The notes below the pieces were generated by a model, which saw only the letters and a list, made by a program, of their open reading frames with translations, was not told where the DNA came from and did no database searches. Below, piece by piece: positions 53,935-61,445 of a stretch of 64,000 nucleotides of DNA. Positions within the stretch are counted from its first letter, which is position 1. Each line of letters begins with the position of its first letter. The stretch covers positions 248,001 to 312,000 of the forward strand of contig CAVZJM010000002.1 in NCBI GenBank assembly GCA_963775625.1. The letters run 5' to 3'. This stretch comes from JAIBJN01 sp963775625. Its GTDB lineage: Bacteria > Actinomycetota > Thermoleophilia > Gaiellales > Gaiellaceae. Made by a program: the position numbers and the translations under genes.

Positions 53935-55415
53935 TTCACGAACGCACGCACCTCGTTCAGGTGGGCGCGGGTGTTCGGATCGGTGATCCAAACGACGTAG
54001 TAGCGGTACGACCCGCCCCGGGTGTCGACGTCGATGGTCGTGCGCCGCCCTATCTCGTGCTCGTCGGAGACGTCGACGAAGTCGCCGTCCGGCTCGTTGC
54101 TCGCCAGGATCTGGGCTGTGAAGCCGGGCGTGTCGGTCACGAGCCCGACGCTGGAGAGGGCGACCCGGCTCCCCGCGTCGAGCACGATTCCGACGCCGTC
54201 CTTGTCGAAGCTTTCGTACTCCTCGGTCGTCCAGAAGGTGGCCGGGTCGCGATCGGTGGCCGCGGCGACTGACTCCGGGTGCTCCGTGAGGTCGCCCTTG
54301 GGGTCGAAGTCGGCGACGGCATTCACCTGAATCGGGGTCGGGTCGCCGCTTCCCAGCCATGGAAGGCCGTCCTCGAAGACGATCTCGAGGACGAGGAGGT
54401 TGCCGACGAGGATCACCGTCGCCAGGAGCAGGAGGGCTGCGACCTTCAGGCCGGACCGGCGAGGTGGCGCGACCTTGGTCGGAGACGCCGCGGGGAGCAC
54501 CTCCGTGCGAGCTGCCGGCGCAGGCGGCGGCCCGGGCGGCATCACCCCGGTGTCCTCCTCCGGCCTCCCGGCGCCGTTCGACTCGATCTCCGAGAGGCAC
54601 GACTCGAGCGCCGCGGCCAGCGCGTCCATCGAGCCGAAGCGATCCTCCGGCCGCTTCGCCATGGCCCTGGTGAGGACCGCGTCCACGCGCGCGGGCACGT
54701 CGGGGCGGAGCGCCCGAACGCTCGGCACCGGGTCGCGCACGTGCCGCATCGCCACGGCCATCAGGTTGTCGCCCGCGTAGGGCACGCTGCCCGTGAGCAG
54801 CTCGTACGTGACGACGCCGAGCGAGTACTGGTCGGAGCGCTCGTCGCCGCGCTCGCCGCTTGCTTGCTCCGGCGAGAGGTACTGGCCGGTCCCGAGCACC
54901 GTCCCGGCCGCGGTCAGCGTCTCGTCCGAGTCGAGCGCGCGCGCGATGCCGAAGTCGGTCACCTTCGCGGTGCCGCTGCCGTCGAGGAGGACGTTGTGGG
55001 GCTTCACGTCCCGGTGGACGATGCCCAGCACGTGCGCAAAGGAGAGCGCCCGGGCGATCTGGCACGCGAGCTCGAGCGCGCGTCCCACGGGCAGCGGGCC
55101 CTCGCGGACGATCACCGCCTTCAGGTTCTCGCCCGCGACGTGCTCGAAGACGATGAACTGGCGCCCTTCCCACTCGCCGCGGTCGATGACCGTGACGACG
55201 TTGGGGTGCGCCAGGCGCGCGATCGCCCGAGCCTCGCGGCGGAAGCGCTCGACGTACTCGGGGTCACGTGAGAAGTGCTCGTGCAGGACCTTGATCGCAA
55301 CCCTGCGTTCGAGCACCGTGTCGTGCGCCCCGTAGACGCTCGACATGCCGCCCTCGCCGACGAGCTCCTCGAGCTCGTACCGGCCGACGATCAACTCTCC
55401 GACGTGCACCGCCAT
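53928..55415 (-). CDS. Serine/threonine protein kinase with discoidin-like extracytoplasmic domain
   Basis: The kinase domain has VGEGGMSSVYGAHD, VAIKVLHEH, IVHRDVKPHNVLL, VTDFGIARAL and YLSPEQASG. A Pro-rich linker, one membrane helix (VAALLLLATVILVGNLLVL) and about 140 external residues follow. The external part resembles an F5/8 type C (discoidin) domain (AVADFDPKGDLTEHPESVAA, AATDRDPATFWTTEEYESFD, YVVWITDPNTRAHLNEVRAF). Such domains bind glycans. It is 495 residues long, convergent with ddl. The third membrane kinase in 11 kb. Confidence 0.92.
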   Translation of the reverse strand: MAVHVGELIVGRYELEELVGEGGMSSVYGAHDTVLERRVAIKVLHEHFSRDPEYVERFRREARAIARLAHPNVVTVIDRGEWEGRQFIVFEHVAGENLKAVIVREGPLPVGRALELACQIARALSFAHVLGIVHRDVKPHNVLLDGSGTAKVTDFGIARALDSDETLTAAGTVLGTGQYLSPEQASGERGDERSDQYSLGVVTYELLTGSVPYAGDNLMAVAMRHVRDPVPSVRALRPDVPARVDAVLTRAMAKRPEDRFGSMDALAAALESCLSEIESNGAGRPEEDTGVMPPGPPPAPAARTEVLPAASPTKVAPPRRSGLKVAALLLLATVILVGNLLVLEIVFEDGLPWLGSGDPTPIQVNAVADFDPKGDLTEHPESVAAATDRDPATFWTTEEYESFDKDGVGIVLDAGSRVALSSVGLVTDTPGFTAQILASNEPDGDFVDVSDEHEIGRRTTIDVDTRGGSYRYYVVWITDPNTRAHLNEVRAFVNQ

Positions 55416-55443
55416 AGTGTTCCTGCCGCAGGGGCCTCGGCGG

Positions 55444-56727
55444 CTAGCCCAGTGCCTCTGTGAGCGCCTCTTCCCACACGTCGAGTGCCTCGGCGAGCTC
55501 GGCGTCCTCGATCACGAGCGGCACGAGCACCCGGATGCAGTGCGAGTAGATGCCTGCCTTGAGGAGCAGGAGCCCCCGGCGGGCGGCGCCCTCGGCGACG
55601 GCGGTGGCCCGCTCCGCGTCCGGCTTCCCGTCCCGCCCGACGGCGATCGCCAGCATCGCTCCGAGCCCGCGGACGTCTGCAACCTCGTCGAAGCGGTCGC
55701 GCCAGCCTTCCATCCGGCTCCGAATCGTCTCGCCGATGGCCTCGGCGCGCTCGTTGAGCCCTTCCTCGGCGATCACGTCGAGCACCGCGTGCGCGGCCGC
55801 GATCGCGACCGGGTTGCCGACGTAGGTGCCGCCGATGGCGCTGTCGCCGGGCGCGTCCATGATCTCCGCGCGGCCGAGCACGCCCGAGAGCGGAAGGCCG
55901 GCGGCGATCGACTTCGCGACCGTGATCAGATCGGGCTCGATGCCGAAGTGCTCGACGGCGAATGTCTTGCCGGTGCGGCAGAAGCCGCTCTGCACCTCGT
56001 CTGCAACGAGGACGATGCCGTGCTCGTCGCAGATTCGCCTCAGGCCCTGCATGAACTCCAGCGACGGCACGACGAAGCCCGCCTCGCCCTGCACAGGCTC
56101 GAGGACGATCGCCGCGACGTCCTCGGCGGCGACACGCGTCTTGAAGGCGTAGGAAAGCGCGTCGAGGTCGCCGAACGGGAGGCGGTAGGTCTCGGGCGCG
56201 AACGGGCCGAGGCCCGCCTTGTAGGGGTGGGTCTTCGAGGTGAGGCTGAGCGCGAGCAGCGTGCGGCCGTGGAAGGCGCCCTCGAAGGCGATCACCGCCG
56301 GACGCTTCGTGTAGGCGCGCGCGAACTTGACCGAGTTCTCGATCGCCTCGGCGCCCGAGTTGAAGAAGCACGCGCGCTTCTCGCCCGAGATCGGCGTCAG
56401 CTCGAGCAGCCGCTCGGCGAGGCCGACGTAGTTCTCGTACGGAATGACCGTGAAGTCGGTGTGCGTGAAGCGTTCCGCCTGCTCGCGGATCGCCTCCACC
56501 ACCCGCGGGTGCGAGTGGCCGACGTTCATGCAGCCGACGCCGCCGGCGAAGTCGAGGAACGTGTTCCCGTCGACGTCGGTGAGGGTGGCGCCCCGGCCCT
56601 CGGCGATGACGAGCGGGAGATAGATTGAGAGCGGCTCCGCGACGACCCGCTCCTTCCGGGCGAGGATCTTGGCGCTGCGGGGGCCCGGAAGGTCCGTCTT
56701 CAGCTCGATTGTCCGTGTCGTGGCCAC
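55444..56727 (-). CDS. gabT: 4-aminobutyrate aminotransferase-like class III aminotransferase
   Basis: A PLP enzyme that probably moves the amino group of 4-aminobutyrate, or a similar omega-amine, to 2-oxoglutarate. Visible blocks: DFAGGVGCMNVGHSHPRVVE, FFNSGAEAIENSVKFAR, FEGAFHGRTLLALSLT, the PLP Asp in VLVADEVQSGFCRTG and the PLP Lys in TVAKSIAAGLPLSG. It is 427 residues, normal. It starts at GTG with TATAAG eight bases ahead and no ribosome site, so the transcript is probably leaderless. Substrate within class III is not certain. It could use agmatine-derived aminobutyrate, but that is speculation. Confidence 0.86.
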   Translation of the reverse strand: MATTRTIELKTDLPGPRSAKILARKERVVAEPLSIYLPLVIAEGRGATLTDVDGNTFLDFAGGVGCMNVGHSHPRVVEAIREQAERFTHTDFTVIPYENYVGLAERLLELTPISGEKRACFFNSGAEAIENSVKFARAYTKRPAVIAFEGAFHGRTLLALSLTSKTHPYKAGLGPFAPETYRLPFGDLDALSYAFKTRVAAEDVAAIVLEPVQGEAGFVVPSLEFMQGLRRICDEHGIVLVADEVQSGFCRTGKTFAVEHFGIEPDLITVAKSIAAGLPLSGVLGRAEIMDAPGDSAIGGTYVGNPVAIAAAHAVLDVIAEEGLNERAEAIGETIRSRMEGWRDRFDEVADVRGLGAMLAIAVGRDGKPDAERATAVAEGAARRGLLLLKAGIYSHCIRVLVPLVIEDAELAEALDVWEEALTEALG

Positions 56728-56735
56728 GGAAGGAG

Positions 56736-56743
56736 CTTATAGA
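56736..56743. promoter_or_regulatory. Overlapping divergent -10 hexamers of gabT and dcd
   Basis: On the minus strand TATAAG (56741-56736) is eight bases before the gabT GTG. On the plus strand TATAGA (56738-56743) is twelve bases before the dcd ATG. The two hexamers overlap by four bases, so the two promoters should exclude each other. Neither gene has a ribosome site, consistent with leaderless or near-leaderless messages. Confidence 0.5.
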
Positions 56744-56755
56744 TTGGTGTTTGGC

Positions 56756-57325
56756 ATGGTCCTCTCCGACCGTACGATCCGGCGGCTCCTCGAGGAGGGA
56801 CGAATCGGGATCGACCCCTACGCCGAGGAGCTCCTCCAGCCGTCGAGCGTCGACGTCCGCGTGGACAAGCTCTTCCGCGTCTTTCGCAACTCGCGCTACC
56901 CGTTCATCGACGTGAAGCTGGAGATGGAGGAGCTGACGGAGCTGGTGGAGATCGACCCCGGCGAGGCGTTCATCCTCCACCCGGGCGAGTTCGTGCTCGG
57001 CTCGACGCTCGAGCGCATCACGCTTCCCGACGATCTCGTCGCGCGCCTCGAAGGCAAGAGCTCGCTCGGCCGCCTCGGGCTCCTGATCCACTCGACGGCC
57101 GGCTTCATCGACCCCGGCTGGGACGGCCACGTCACCCTCGAGCTCTCGAACGTCGCCAACCTCCCGATCACCATCTACTACGGGATGAAGATCGGCCAGC
57201 TCTCGTTCGTGCAGCTCTCCGAGCCGGCCGAGCACCCCTACGGGACCGGGAGCCTGGGCTCCAAGTACCAGGGGCAGTCCGGGCCCACGCCCAGCCGCTA
57301 CTGGAAGAATTTCGCCACCGAGTGA
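56756..57325 (+). CDS. dcd: dCTP deaminase
   Basis: Deaminates dCTP to dUTP (or on to dUMP in the bifunctional type) for thymidylate synthesis. The 189-residue protein has the trimeric dUTPase-like fold with LSDRTIRRLLEEGRIGIDPY, QPSSVDVRVDKLFRVF, the substrate motif ARLEGKSSLGRLGLLIHSTAG and FIDPGWDGHVTLELSN. The C-terminal YGTGSLGSKYQGQSGPTPSR matches the nucleotide-closing tail. Its stop overlaps the next start by GTGA. Confidence 0.95.
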   Translation: MVLSDRTIRRLLEEGRIGIDPYAEELLQPSSVDVRVDKLFRVFRNSRYPFIDVKLEMEELTELVEIDPGEAFILHPGEFVLGSTLERITLPDDLVARLEGKSSLGRLGLLIHSTAGFIDPGWDGHVTLELSNVANLPITIYYGMKIGQLSFVQLSEPAEHPYGTGSLGSKYQGQSGPTPSRYWKNFATE

Positions 57326-58203
57326 TCCTGGTCGCCGGGGGAACCGGCTTCGTCGGCACGAAGGTCGCCCATGCCCTCCGGGCGGCGGAGCTGCCCGTGC
57401 GCGTCCTGGCCCGCAAGCCGGAGAAGCAGGAGCAGCTGCGGGCATGGGGCTGCGAGGTGGTTCCTGGGGACATGACCGACGCCGAGAGCCTGCGCCGGGC
57501 GGTCGACGGCTGCGACACGGTCGTGCACATGGTCGCCATCCTGCTCGGGAGCCGCGAGGCCTTCGAGCGGATCATGGTGCAGGGGACGCGCGACCTCGTC
57601 GAGGCGGCGAAGGGCGCCGGCGCCAAGCGGCTCGTGCTCATGAGCGCCCTCGGCACCGAGGAGGGGCGGGAGGTCACGCCGTACTACCACGCCAAGTGGG
57701 AAGAGGAGCAGGCCGTCAAGTACTCGGGGCTCGAGCACGTGATCTTCAGGCCGAGCTTCGTCTTCGGCAGCGAAGGCGGCATCCTCCCGCAGCAGATCCG
57801 GATCGTCCGCTACTCGCCGGTGACGCCGATCCTCGGCCGCCATCGCCTGCAGCCGATCTGGGTGGACGACGTCGCGGCGTTCCTCACCGCGGCGGTCTCG
57901 GCGGAGGACGCCGCCAACCGCACCTTCGACCTCGGCGGCCCCGACCGGCTCGCCTGGGACGACCTGCATGCACTCATCCGCAAGACGCTCGGCAAGCGGC
58001 GGCTCGCGTTCACGATGCCTCCGGCGCTCCTGAAGGCGGGAGCGACCGTGGGACAGATCCTGCCGCCGTTCCACGGCGCCCGTTCGGCCGTGGAGATGCT
58101 CGACCTCGGCGACAACGTCTGCGACCCGGAACCGGCGATCGAGGCCTACGGCGTGCGGCCGATCGGAGTCGAGGAGCAGGTCCGGCGCGCGGTCGCAGCC
58201 TAG
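57322..58203 (+). CDS. NAD(P)-binding epimerase-like protein (atypical SDR, NDUFA9-like)
   Basis: A Rossmann protein beginning ILVAGGTGFVGTKVAHAL, with VVPGDMTDAESLRRAVDGCD, VVHMVAILLGSREAFERIMV and an atypical active site (YYHAKWEEEQAVKYSGLEH with Tyr and Lys). This is the pattern of complex I subunit NDUFA9-like atypical short-chain dehydrogenases. It is 293 residues. It may be involved in quinone or membrane-lipid metabolism; the substrate is unknown. It starts at GTG overlapping dcd. Its stop codon is followed at once by a structured repeat element. Confidence 0.82.
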   Translation: MILVAGGTGFVGTKVAHALRAAELPVRVLARKPEKQEQLRAWGCEVVPGDMTDAESLRRAVDGCDTVVHMVAILLGSREAFERIMVQGTRDLVEAAKGAGAKRLVLMSALGTEEGREVTPYYHAKWEEEQAVKYSGLEHVIFRPSFVFGSEGGILPQQIRIVRYSPVTPILGRHRLQPIWVDDVAAFLTAAVSAEDAANRTFDLGGPDRLAWDDLHALIRKTLGKRRLAFTMPPALLKAGATVGQILPPFHGARSAVEMLDLGDNVCDPEPAIEAYGVRPIGVEEQVRRAVAA

Positions 58204-58366
58204 GAAGGCTCGGTGGAGCGTCGCTCGTCGTCGGGGTGCGATGATCGTTCCGAGACAAGGACGCAGGGAGCGCTCGTAGCAGGAAGCTCCGGGCGCGACC
58301 GAGGACGCCGCTCTCGGGGCGAGCAGCGCGGCCCGGCGGCACAGGCTTCGTTTCGCCGTGCCTTCC
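58203..58366 (+). repeat. Intercistronic structured element, copy A
   Basis: Starts at the last base of the upstream stop codon. The arms GGAAGGCTCGGTGGAGCG (58203-58220) and CGTTTCGCCGTGCCTTCC (58349-58366) pair over 18 positions with one mismatch and three G-U pairs. The core 58224-58345 matches copy B at 58814-58935 with three differences by eye. The central hairpin CGTAGC-AGGAA-GCTCCG is at 58275-58291. It lies sense to the upstream gene. Confidence 0.8.
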
Positions 58367-58393
58367 TCGCCGAGTCGTTCTATTGTGACGGGC

Positions 58394-58792
58394 ATGGAGG
58401 CCCTCTACGCTGTCGTCGCCGCCGACCAGCTCGACAAGGACGAGGCGAATCGGATCGCCGAGGAGAGCCGGGCCGTGGCGGGCGTCATGCCCATCCAGGC
58501 ACAGCAGGCCGGGCGCAAGGGCCCCTGGCTTCTCGAGCTCGCCGGCCTGCACGTCCTGCTCGAGGAGGGCGCCGCGCCGGACTCGGTCACCCTGACATTG
58601 ACGTCGGTCGGCGTCGAGCGGCTGGCGGAGACGTTCACGTGGCTCCTCGACGAGCTCCACGGCGAGCTCACGTTCGAGCTCCTCTGGGGCGAGGAGCCGA
58701 TCGACAAGGTCGTCTCCCGCGAGGAGCTCATCCGCATCATCCACACAGGCCACCTCGCCGGCCGCACGCGCTACCGCGTTTTGCCCGGCTAA
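58394..58792 (+). CDS. Hypothetical protein (132 aa) bracketed by two repeat copies
   Basis: A compact, soluble 132-residue protein (MEALYAVVAADQLDKDEANR ... EELIRIIHTGHLAGRTRYRV) with no signal peptide, membrane segment or motif I recognise. The ATG at 58394 is chosen. TATTGT lies eight bases upstream, and no ribosome site is seen, so it may be leaderless. Amino-acid use matches its neighbours, so it is not obviously foreign. Near-identical structured repeats stand on both sides, the second beginning at its own stop codon. Confidence 0.7.
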   Translation: MEALYAVVAADQLDKDEANRIAEESRAVAGVMPIQAQQAGRKGPWLLELAGLHVLLEEGAAPDSVTLTLTSVGVERLAETFTWLLDELHGELTFELLWGEEPIDKVVSREELIRIIHTGHLAGRTRYRVLPG

Positions 58793-58959
58793 GAGCACGT
58801 TTCAGAATGACGCCTCGCCGTCGGGGTGCGATGGTCGTTCCGAGACAAGGACGCAGGGAGCGCTCGTAGCAGGAAGCTACGGGCGCGACCGAGGACGCCG
58901 CTCTCGGGGCGAGCAGCGCGGCCCGGCGGCACAGGGCTTCATTTTGAGACGTGCTCTAA
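58790..58959 (+). repeat. Intercistronic structured element, copy B
   Basis: Begins at the stop codon TAA of the preceding gene. The arms AGAGCACGTTTCAGAATG (58792-58809) and CATTTTGAGACGTGCTCT (58940-58957) pair at all 18 positions, two as G-U. The helix can extend outward by another TA/TA-like pair. The central hairpin CGTAGC-AGGAA-GCTACG (58865-58881) is perfect. The core is nearly identical to copy A, but the terminal arms have an unrelated sequence. Confidence 0.8.
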
Positions 58960-58988
58960 AAGACGGAGGGCCCCGTCGGGCCCTCCGT
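58958..58988 (-). terminator. Intrinsic terminator of the small RNA
   Basis: ACGGAGGGCCC (58963-58973) and GGGCCCTCCGT (58978-58988) form a perfect 11-bp stem around a four-base loop. On the minus strand it is followed by TCTTTT. On the plus strand no T run follows, which sets the direction. Confidence 0.85.
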
Positions 58989-59141
58989 TCGGTAGATCGC
59001 CTGGAGTAGCAGGGGCGCTGGGTTGTCCCCCACGCTGGCTAGGCGATTCCCCGTAGGTCTTGGGGACACGCCCCTACCTGCGTCTACCTCCACTGCCCGT
59101 ACTGTCGGAAATCAAAGTCGGACCACCCCCTTTCCGTGGTT
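58961..59141 (-). ncRNA. Probable structured small RNA with its own promoter and terminator
   Basis: On the minus strand TTGGTC and TATGAT (59153-59148) are spaced 16, predicting a start near 59141. The following 110 bases fold as a long rod: GGTAGA pairs with TCTACC, then CGC/GCG, GTAG/CTAC, GGGCG/CGCCC and GTCCCC/GGGGAC, with small internal loops and an open tip. The RNA ends in the intrinsic terminator at 58963-58988. The length (about 180) and rod shape recall 6S RNA, but I cannot confirm that family. No coding frame with support lies in 58960-59212. Confidence 0.6.
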
Positions 59142-59212
59142 ACGGCCATCATACGCACTCCGCCAGGACGACCAAACGGGGTCTCGACGCCGTCGCTTGA
59201 CGTCCCCGCGCG

Positions 59213-59527
59213 CTAGGGAACGACGACGCGCACGACGCCGTCCTCGACCTGGACCTCGAAGGTGTCCACGGGCAGGTAGGCGGGCAGGGTCAGCGCCCGG
59301 CCCGTGCGAACGTCGAAGCGTGACCCGTGCCGCGGGCAGACGGCCACGCACTCCGCGGGCTCGAAGTCCCCCTCGCAGAGCGGGCCGTCGTCGTGGGAGC
59401 AGCGATCCTCGATAGCGAAGAACTCGCCGGCGCAGTTGTAGACGCCGATCACCAGCTGCCCGTCGCGGACGATCTTGACCTCTCCCGGCGGCAGCTCCTC
59501 CACCGGGCCGACGATCAGTTCTCCCAT
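59213..59527 (-). CDS. Rieske-type [2Fe-2S] ferredoxin-like protein
   Basis: A small soluble electron carrier of 104 residues with the Rieske cluster motifs CSHDDGPLCEG (CxH) and CPRHGSRFD (CxxH). It has no membrane segment, so it is of the NirD/BphF-like soluble kind. It is the last gene of the suf cluster, three bases after sufU, where actinobacteria often place a Rieske protein. It probably passes electrons or tests cluster delivery; partner unknown. Confidence 0.9.
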   Translation of the reverse strand: MGELIVGPVEELPPGEVKIVRDGQLVIGVYNCAGEFFAIEDRCSHDDGPLCEGDFEPAECVAVCPRHGSRFDVRTGRALTLPAYLPVDTFEVQVEDGVVRVVVP

Positions 59528-59530
59528 GCG

Positions 59531-59959
59531 TTACGAGAGCTCGAGCTCCTCGAGCCCGGCCCACTCGTCCGGCAGCGGGGTGCCGCGGCCCTTGTGGAGC
59601 GCGAGCTTGAGGACGCCCAGCCCGAGCAGCGCGCACTTGAGGCGCACCGGCGTCAGCGGGATGCCGACCTCCTCCAGGAGCTCGTCGCGGGACATCGAGG
59701 CCACCTCCTGCGCGGTGCGGCCCTTGACCATGTCCATCAACATCGAGGTCGCCGCCTGGCTGATCGCGCAGCCGCGGCCCTGGAACTTCACGTCAGCGAT
59801 CGTGTCGCCCTCGAAGGAGAGGGCGATCGAGACCTCGTCGCCACAGAGGGGGTTCTGACCCTCGGCCTCGGCGTCGGCGCCGTCGATCACCCCGTGGCCG
59901 CGCGGGTTCTTGTAGTGGTCGAGGATGACCTCGCGGTACAGGCTGTCGAGCTCGCTCAT
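59531..59959 (-). CDS. sufU: SufU-type iron-sulfur assembly / sulfur-relay protein
   Basis: The zinc-containing sulfur acceptor for the SufS desulfurase in Gram-positive bacteria and actinobacteria. The three conserved Cys lie in NPLCGDEVSIAL, GRGCAISQAATSM and RLKCALLGLG, and the 18-residue SufU insertion region is present before the last. The ATG (M-S-E-L-D-S-L-Y) follows GGAGGGG, giving 142 residues. That ribosome site lies inside the 3' arm of the structured element that separates sufU from sufS. Confidence 0.93.
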   Translation of the reverse strand: MSELDSLYREVILDHYKNPRGHGVIDGADAEAEGQNPLCGDEVSIALSFEGDTIADVKFQGRGCAISQAATSMLMDMVKGRTAQEVASMSRDELLEEVGIPLTPVRLKCALLGLGVLKLALHKGRGTPLPDEWAGLEELELS

Positions 59960-59962
59960 GTC

Positions 59963-60126
59963 AGTGCCCCTCCAGGCAATACAAGCCTGCCTCTGCCCCG
60001 CGATCACGCGGCGCGGGAGCCCACCCTCGCCCTTGCCAAGGCATCCAGCCTTGGCTGCGCGCGAGTGCGAACTCCCGCTTGGTGATCGCAACGCAGAGTC
60101 GAGGCTGGATTACCTGAATGGGCACT
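59963..60126 (-). repeat. Intercistronic structured element, copy D (sufS-sufU gap), divergent
   Basis: Fills the whole sufS-sufU gap and overlaps the sufS stop by two bases. Read on the minus strand, AGTGCCCATTCAGGTAAT (60126-60109) pairs with ATTGCCTGGAGGGGCACT (59980-59963). Of 18 positions, 15 are Watson-Crick, two are G-U and one is an A-G mismatch. The central hairpin GCCAAGGC-TGGAT-GCCTTGGC is at 60055-60035. The core is otherwise different from copies A-C, but the length and layout match. The 3' arm carries the sufU ribosome site GGAGGGG. Confidence 0.65.
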
Positions 60127-61369
60127 ACTCAAACAGCTTACGCGCCTTGTGGAGGCCATCGACGAGGCGGTCGACCTCCTCGGGCAGCGTGTAGAGGTAG
60201 AAGCTCGCCCGCGTGGTGGCGTTGACGCCGAGGCTGGTCATCAGCGGCTGGTTGCAATGGTGGCCGGCCCGCACGGCGACGCCCTCGGAGTCGACGACCT
60301 GCGCGACGTCGTGAGGATGGATGCCTTCGAGGTTGAAGCTGATGATTCCGGCCCGTCGGTCGGGCGGCGGTCCGTAGAGCGTGAGCCCCGGGACCTCTGA
60401 CAGTCGCCCCCACGCGTACGCAGTGAGCTCCGCTTCGTGGCGCTCGATCGCCTCGAGCCCAACATCGGTGAGATAGTCGATCGCCGCTCCGAGGCCGACG
60501 GCCTGTGCGATCGGCGGCGTGCCAGCCTCGAACTTGTGCGGGAGCTCGTTCCACGTCGTCTCCTCGAGGGTGACCTTGCGGATCATCTCGCCGCCGAGCT
60601 CGAAAGGGGACATCCGCTCGAGCAGCTCCCGCCGGCCCCAGAGGACTCCGATTCCGCTCGGTCCGCACATCTTGTGGCCTGTGAGGGCGAGGAAGTCGCA
60701 GCCGAGCGCTTGCACGTTCACGGGTCGGTGGGGGGCCGCCTGAGCGGCGTCGACGACCATGATCGCCCCCCGTTCGTGCGCCCAGGCGGCGAGCTCATCG
60801 ACCGGGTTGACGGTGCCAAGCGAGTTCGAGACGAGGCCGCACGCAACGAGCTTCACGCGGCCGCGCCGCTCGAGCTCGTCCAGCGACTCGAGCCGCAGCT
60901 CGCCGCTCGAGTCGATCGGGATCGCCGCGAAGTCGGCCCCGGTCCGCTGAGCGATGTACTGCCAGGGGACGAAGTTCGAGTGGTGCTCGAGCTCGGTGAC
61001 GACGACGACATCGCCCGGGCCGAGGTTGTCGAGCCCCCAGGCGTAGGCGACTAGATTGAGCCCCTCCGTCGCGTTACGGGTGAAGATGACCTCGGCGGTG
61101 GTCTCCGCGTTCACAAACGCTCGCGCCTTCTGGCGCGCACCGTCATACGCGGCGTCGGAACGCAGGCCCAGCTCGTAGACGGCGCGGTGGACGTTCGCGT
61201 ACGAGGTCTCGTAGAACGTCCGCAGGGCGTCGAGAACCTGACGCGGCTTCTGGGAGGAGTTGGCGGAGTCCAGGTACGCCAGCGGCTTCCCGTGAATCTC
61301 CTGCTCGAAGATGGGGAAGTCGGCGCGAATCTTCGCCGCGTCGAGCCTCGGCTGGGCGGTCACCGCCAT
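60125..61369 (-). CDS. sufS: Cysteine desulfurase SufS
   Basis: PLP enzyme that takes sulfur from cysteine for Fe-S clusters. The PLP lysine is in LTGHKMCGPSGIG, the substrate-binding blocks are YLDSANSSQKPRQVLDAL and FTRNATEGLNLVAY, and the persulfide Cys is in RAGHHCNQPLM. The short loop around this Cys marks a group II (SufS) enzyme that needs SufU. It is 414 residues. The ATG has TACGAT about eight bases ahead and no good ribosome site, so a separate leaderless promoter after the upstream palindrome is possible. Confidence 0.95.
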   Translation of the reverse strand: MAVTAQPRLDAAKIRADFPIFEQEIHGKPLAYLDSANSSQKPRQVLDALRTFYETSYANVHRAVYELGLRSDAAYDGARQKARAFVNAETTAEVIFTRNATEGLNLVAYAWGLDNLGPGDVVVVTELEHHSNFVPWQYIAQRTGADFAAIPIDSSGELRLESLDELERRGRVKLVACGLVSNSLGTVNPVDELAAWAHERGAIMVVDAAQAAPHRPVNVQALGCDFLALTGHKMCGPSGIGVLWGRRELLERMSPFELGGEMIRKVTLEETTWNELPHKFEAGTPPIAQAVGLGAAIDYLTDVGLEAIERHEAELTAYAWGRLSEVPGLTLYGPPPDRRAGIISFNLEGIHPHDVAQVVDSEGVAVRAGHHCNQPLMTSLGVNATTRASFYLYTLPEEVDRLVDGLHKARKLFE

Positions 61370-61424
61370 GGACCCATCGTAGCGACGGCCCGCGGCGCCC
61401 AGTCCCCGGCGCCCCGCGCGTTGC

Positions 61425-61445
61425 CAAGTAACAGTCTGTTACTTG
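61425..61445. terminator. Palindrome identical to the one at 15780-15800
   Basis: The 21-base CAAGTAACAG-T-CTGTTACTTG occurs here and at 15780-15800 with no difference. Here the methyltransferase stop codon (complement 61441-61439) lies inside it, again as Lys-stop (AAG TAA). It separates the methyltransferase from sufS. It is likely a terminator, without a T tract. A second GGCGCC/GGCGCC inverted repeat lies further on toward sufS. Confidence 0.55.

Noticed and set aside
58203..58959. Reading the repeat pair as a composite transposon or MITE pair carrying the 132-aa gene
   Set aside because: The terminal arms differ between the two copies, no target-site duplication is seen, two further members lie in operons without any cargo, and all share orientation with the upstream gene. 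An RNA element explains this better.
58961..59141. SRP RNA, tmRNA or RNase P RNA
   Set aside because: The SRP apical GGAA/AGCAG motif, a tmRNA tag or tRNA-like ends, and RNase P core motifs are all missing.
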